Of a DNA stretch of 15,193 nucleotides, positions 13,340-15,193 are shown one piece after another (the stretch's first letter is position 1; each line of letters starts with the position of its first letter). Position numbers and translations under genes: made by a program. Origin of the DNA: Gemmatimonadota bacterium (GTDB lineage: Bacteria > Latescibacterota > UBA2968 > UBA8231); NCBI GenBank assembly GCA_026706505.1, contig JAPOYQ010000775.1:1-15193 (forward strand), read 5' to 3'. The notes under the pieces were generated by a model that was not told where the DNA came from, did not search any database, and was given only the letters and a program-made list of their open reading frames with translations.

Positions 13340-14170
13340 ATGTCCCATCCGCTTTTCGACCTATCCAATCGCGTCGCCTTGGTCTCTGGTGCGGCCAGCG
13401 GCCTTGGCAAAGCCATGGCCACCGGCTTTGCCGAAGCGGGAGCCGACCTCGTCTTGGCCGACATCAATGCCGACGGTTTGGCCACGACGGCCCGAGAACT
13501 GGGTGCCTTGGGCCGCCGCGTTCTCCCGGCGGTGTGCGATATGTCGAAACCCGATCAAATTCGCACCATGTTTGAATTAATAGATGCAAAATACGGCCGC
13601 ATTGACATCGTGGGCAATGTGGCCGGCAATGCGCGGCGCAACACTCCGCTCGACCTGACGCCCGAGGAGGTTGAGTTTACCCTGCAAAACCTCGTTGTCG
13701 GCCGCTTGGTCTGTTGCCAAGAGGCCGGCCGGCGCATGATGGCCTCGGGCCACGGCGGCAGCATCATCAACCTCGTGTCGATCGCCGGCATCAATGCCAT
13801 GGGCCGCAGTCACCTCTCGTACAGCATGGGCATGGGTGCGGCCGCGCAGATGACCCGCGAGTTGAGCACAGAGTGGGCCGCCAAGGGTGTGCGCGTCAAC
13901 GCCATTGTCTGCGCCCAGATAATGAACGCGGATCTAAAGGAACGCATTGCCGCGGATCCCACGCTGGGCGAAACCTATTTACGCGGCCTCCCAATGGGTC
14001 GTCTCGGCGACTCCGACGAGATCAAGGGCGCGGCGATTTTCCTCGCCTCGGACGCTTCGGCTTGGATCACCGGCGCGATGCTGCCGCTAGACGGCGGCAA
14101 CCTCTCTAAGAACGCCGGCGGCTCGCATCCGGGAATGCCCAACGCGCCCGCAGAACAGATCGGCCTCTAG
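13340..14170 (+). CDS. SDR-family oxidoreductase with altered catalytic motif (YxxxM)
   Basis: This 276-residue protein is a classical short-chain dehydrogenase/reductase by fold: SGAASGLG (16-23) for NAD(P) binding, D41 in VLADIN favouring NAD(H), GNVAGNA at the NNAG position, Ser147 in LVSIAG and Tyr161. The YxxxK motif, however, reads YSMGM (161-165), so the catalytic Lys is replaced by Met. The C-terminal part is normal: RELSTEWAAKGVRVNAI, GLPMGRLGDSDEIKGAAIFLASDASAWITGAMLPLDGG. AGGAGG (13329-13334) fixes ATG 13340. It is the first gene of the plus-strand operon, and the stop is 3 bases before the aldolase start. It may be a dehydrogenase with a changed mechanism, or an inactive or regulatory homologue. 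Family assignment is secure. Confidence 0.93.
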   Translation: MSHPLFDLSNRVALVSGAASGLGKAMATGFAEAGADLVLADINADGLATTARELGALGRRVLPAVCDMSKPDQIRTMFELIDAKYGRIDIVGNVAGNARRNTPLDLTPEEVEFTLQNLVVGRLVCCQEAGRRMMASGHGGSIINLVSIAGINAMGRSHLSYSMGMGAAAQMTRELSTEWAAKGVRVNAIVCAQIMNADLKERIAADPTLGETYLRGLPMGRLGDSDEIKGAAIFLASDASAWITGAMLPLDGGNLSKNAGGSHPGMPNAPAEQIGL

Positions 14171-14173
14171 GCC

Positions 14174-14911
14174 ATGGATGTAGGCATCTGGCAGACCATT
14201 CCCCAACCGGCGATTTCCCGCTACTTGGGACTGATGGGCTGGGACTGGATCGTCCTCGATCTCCAACACGGCCCGATGAATTGGGAGACCGCCTATGAGT
14301 GCATCTACGCTGCTCGCCCAACTGGTGCCCGACCCTTGATCCGCACCTCCATCGGCAATCCCGGCGAAGTGGAAAAAGCCCTCGATATAGGAGCGGGCGG
14401 GGTCGTCGTGCCCATGGTCAACTCGCTCGCCGAGGCCCAAGCCGTCGCCCGCGCCGCCAAGTACCCGCCCACCGGGGTGCGCTCGCTGGGCGGTGACCAC
14501 TATCTTCACTACGGCGACGACTACTTTGAAAAGGCCAACGACGAGACCTTGCTGCTAGTGCAAATGGAACACATTGACGCCGTTGAGCAAGCCGAAGAAA
14601 TCATGGCCCTGCCCGGCGTCGATGGCTGCTTTGTCGGGCCGGTTGACTTAGCGCTGTCGATGGGCTTGTCGCGCCATCGCTCCAGCTACGAGCAGCAACC
14701 TGCCTATCAGGCGGCGATGGAGCGGATTGTCACCACAACTCTTGCAGCCGGCAAAAAACCCTGCTGCAATACGTATTCTCCCGAGGATTTCGCAGCCAAA
14801 AAAGCCGCAGGCTTCCAGGCCCTCACCTTCAAGTCGGACCTCGACCTGCTCATGGACCGAGGCACGCAACTGCTGGACTGTCTCAAGGGAAGCTCCGAGG
14901 ACTCAGTGTAG
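14174..14911 (+). CDS. HpcH/HpaI-family aldolase/citrate-lyase-like protein
   Basis: This 245-residue protein is a class II-type aldolase of the HpcH/HpaI family, which cleaves 4-hydroxy-2-oxo acids to pyruvate and an aldehyde using a divalent metal. Visible signature elements are IVLDLQHGPM (H32; the usual Glu of EHG is Gln31), PLIRTSIGN (R57), GAGGVVVPMV, RSLGG, LVQMEHIDAVEQAEEI (E132 as metal ligand) and GCFVGPVDLALSMG (D158 as second ligand). All the catalytic positions I know are filled. The length is typical (about 245-265). It starts 3 bases after the SDR stop and is followed 29 bases later by PhyH. The product of a sugar-acid dehydratase such as the enolase-family protein in the divergent operon would be a suitable 2-keto-3-deoxy substrate. 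Confidence 0.93.
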   Translation: MDVGIWQTIPQPAISRYLGLMGWDWIVLDLQHGPMNWETAYECIYAARPTGARPLIRTSIGNPGEVEKALDIGAGGVVVPMVNSLAEAQAVARAAKYPPTGVRSLGGDHYLHYGDDYFEKANDETLLLVQMEHIDAVEQAEEIMALPGVDGCFVGPVDLALSMGLSRHRSSYEQQPAYQAAMERIVTTTLAAGKKPCCNTYSPEDFAAKKAAGFQALTFKSDLDLLMDRGTQLLDCLKGSSEDSV

Positions 14912-14940
14912 CACCAAGACCAAAACGAACGGAGATTGCC

Positions 14941-15097
14941 ATGATCCTCACCTGCGCCGATGTAGATTTCGACCTCAAGCTCGCCGAATTCAAGATCAAC
15001 GGCTACGCCGTCTTTGAGGACATGATCCCCGAGGAAAAAATCGACCGGATTCGCGAGGCATTCCTGCCGCTGCTGGCGCACATCCAGGAGCGCGAAA
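14941..15097 (+). CDS. phytanoyl-CoA dioxygenase (PhyH) family protein, N-terminus only, broken at an artefact junction
   Basis: The gene starts at ATG 14941 with a CGGAG ribosome-binding site 29 bases after the aldolase gene. Residues 1-52 (FKINGYAVFEDMIPEEKIDR, IREAFLPLLAHIQERET) match the N-terminal segment of PhyH-family oxygenases, which would normally run 250-300 residues. From about position 15098 the sequence is an inverted copy of its own first part (see the repeat entry), so the frame that continues to 15150 (GRFFFFFFL...) is not a real protein. The true gene continues in sequence missing from this window. The family call is good; the catalytic residues lie in the lost part. Confidence 0.8.
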
Positions 15098-15193
15098 CCG
15101 GTCGATTTTTTTTTTTTTTTTTATGTCCTCAAAGACGGCGTAGCCGTTGATCTTGAATTCGGCGGGCTTGGGGGCGCAATCTCCATCGGCGCA
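14953..15193. repeat. 103-base fold-back inverted repeat with poly-T at the contig end, probable assembly or library artefact
   Basis: The reverse complement of 15091-15193 aligns without gaps to 14953-15055. The inner part (15123-15162) is identical to its partner; 5 mismatches fall in the last 30 bases, and one at 15097. Positions 15112-15122, where the copy should read CCTCGGGGATC, are all T, joining the six expected T into a run of 17. The 35-base loop is 15056-15090. The pattern is what a chimeric read folding back on a short matching CGCGAA gives. Confidence 0.85.

Noticed and set aside
15098..15150. Continuation of the second PhyH protein through poly-Phe
   Set aside because: This stretch is the inverted copy of upstream sequence plus the T run, so it is not real coding sequence.
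14953..15193. Terminal hairpin as a biological telomere or an intrinsic terminator
   Set aside because: It lies inside a gene, the arms contain read-error-like mismatches and the T run sits inside an arm, not after the stem.
1..15193. CRISPR arrays, tRNA or rRNA genes, transposases, integrases or attachment sites
   Set aside because: I looked for regular short repeats, tRNA-like arms and mobile-element genes and saw none.

Overview
The window is a GC-rich, tightly packed bacterial segment with short gaps, many 1-20 base gene overlaps and good Shine-Dalgarno sites. The content fits an uncultured Gram-negative-type environmental bacterium: exported proteins with signal peptides, a SpoIVB-like S55 protease, phytanoyl-CoA dioxygenase (PhyH) genes, an SDR, an HpcH/HpaI aldolase, a galactonate-dehydratase-like enolase and UPF0173. 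Lineages such as Latescibacterota or Poribacteria carry many PhyH/SDR/enolase clusters, but this placement is inference only; no rRNA or phylogenetic marker is present.

Region A (1-5680, minus strand) is one probable operon read from right to left: an exported S55-type protease, an exported beta-propeller protein, ribD, ribE and the N-terminus of a RibB/RibBA-type protein that leaves the window. The S55, ribD and ribE genes start with GTG, GTG and TTG. The RibB-type domain keeps its fold signature but has lost most of the catalytic and substrate-binding residues.

Region B (5680-7810) starts with a divergent promoter region and a Gfo/Idh/MocA oxidoreductase on plus. It is followed by a small decayed-looking antitoxin-like gene and a clear rho-independent terminator. 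On minus lies a two-gene module, a DUF4258 toxin-like gene overlapping a YgiT-type zinc-finger gene by one base (TAATG), with a palindrome just upstream.

Region C (7807-13208, minus) is a seven-gene run: hypothetical protein, PhyH dioxygenase, VOC protein, double cupin, UPF0173 metal-dependent hydrolase, five-bladed glycosidase-like propeller, and a D-galactonate-dehydratase-like enolase. Diverging from it, Region D (13340 to the end, plus) has an SDR oxidoreductase, an HpcH/HpaI aldolase and a second PhyH dioxygenase. The two arms share a 131-base promoter region with back-to-back promoter candidates and a hairpin. Together they look like an uncharacterised pathway for oxidising and cleaving a sugar acid or a similar small acid: dehydration by the enolase, alcohol oxidation by the SDR, retro-aldol cleavage by HpcH/HpaI, and Fe(II)/2-oxoglutarate oxygenation by the PhyH proteins. 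The substrate cannot be read from sequence.

The last ~100 bases are not trustworthy genome sequence. Positions 15091-15193 are the inverted copy of 14953-15055, with part of the copy overwritten by a run of 17 T. This looks like a fold-back chimera at a contig end, and it truncates the last PhyH gene.
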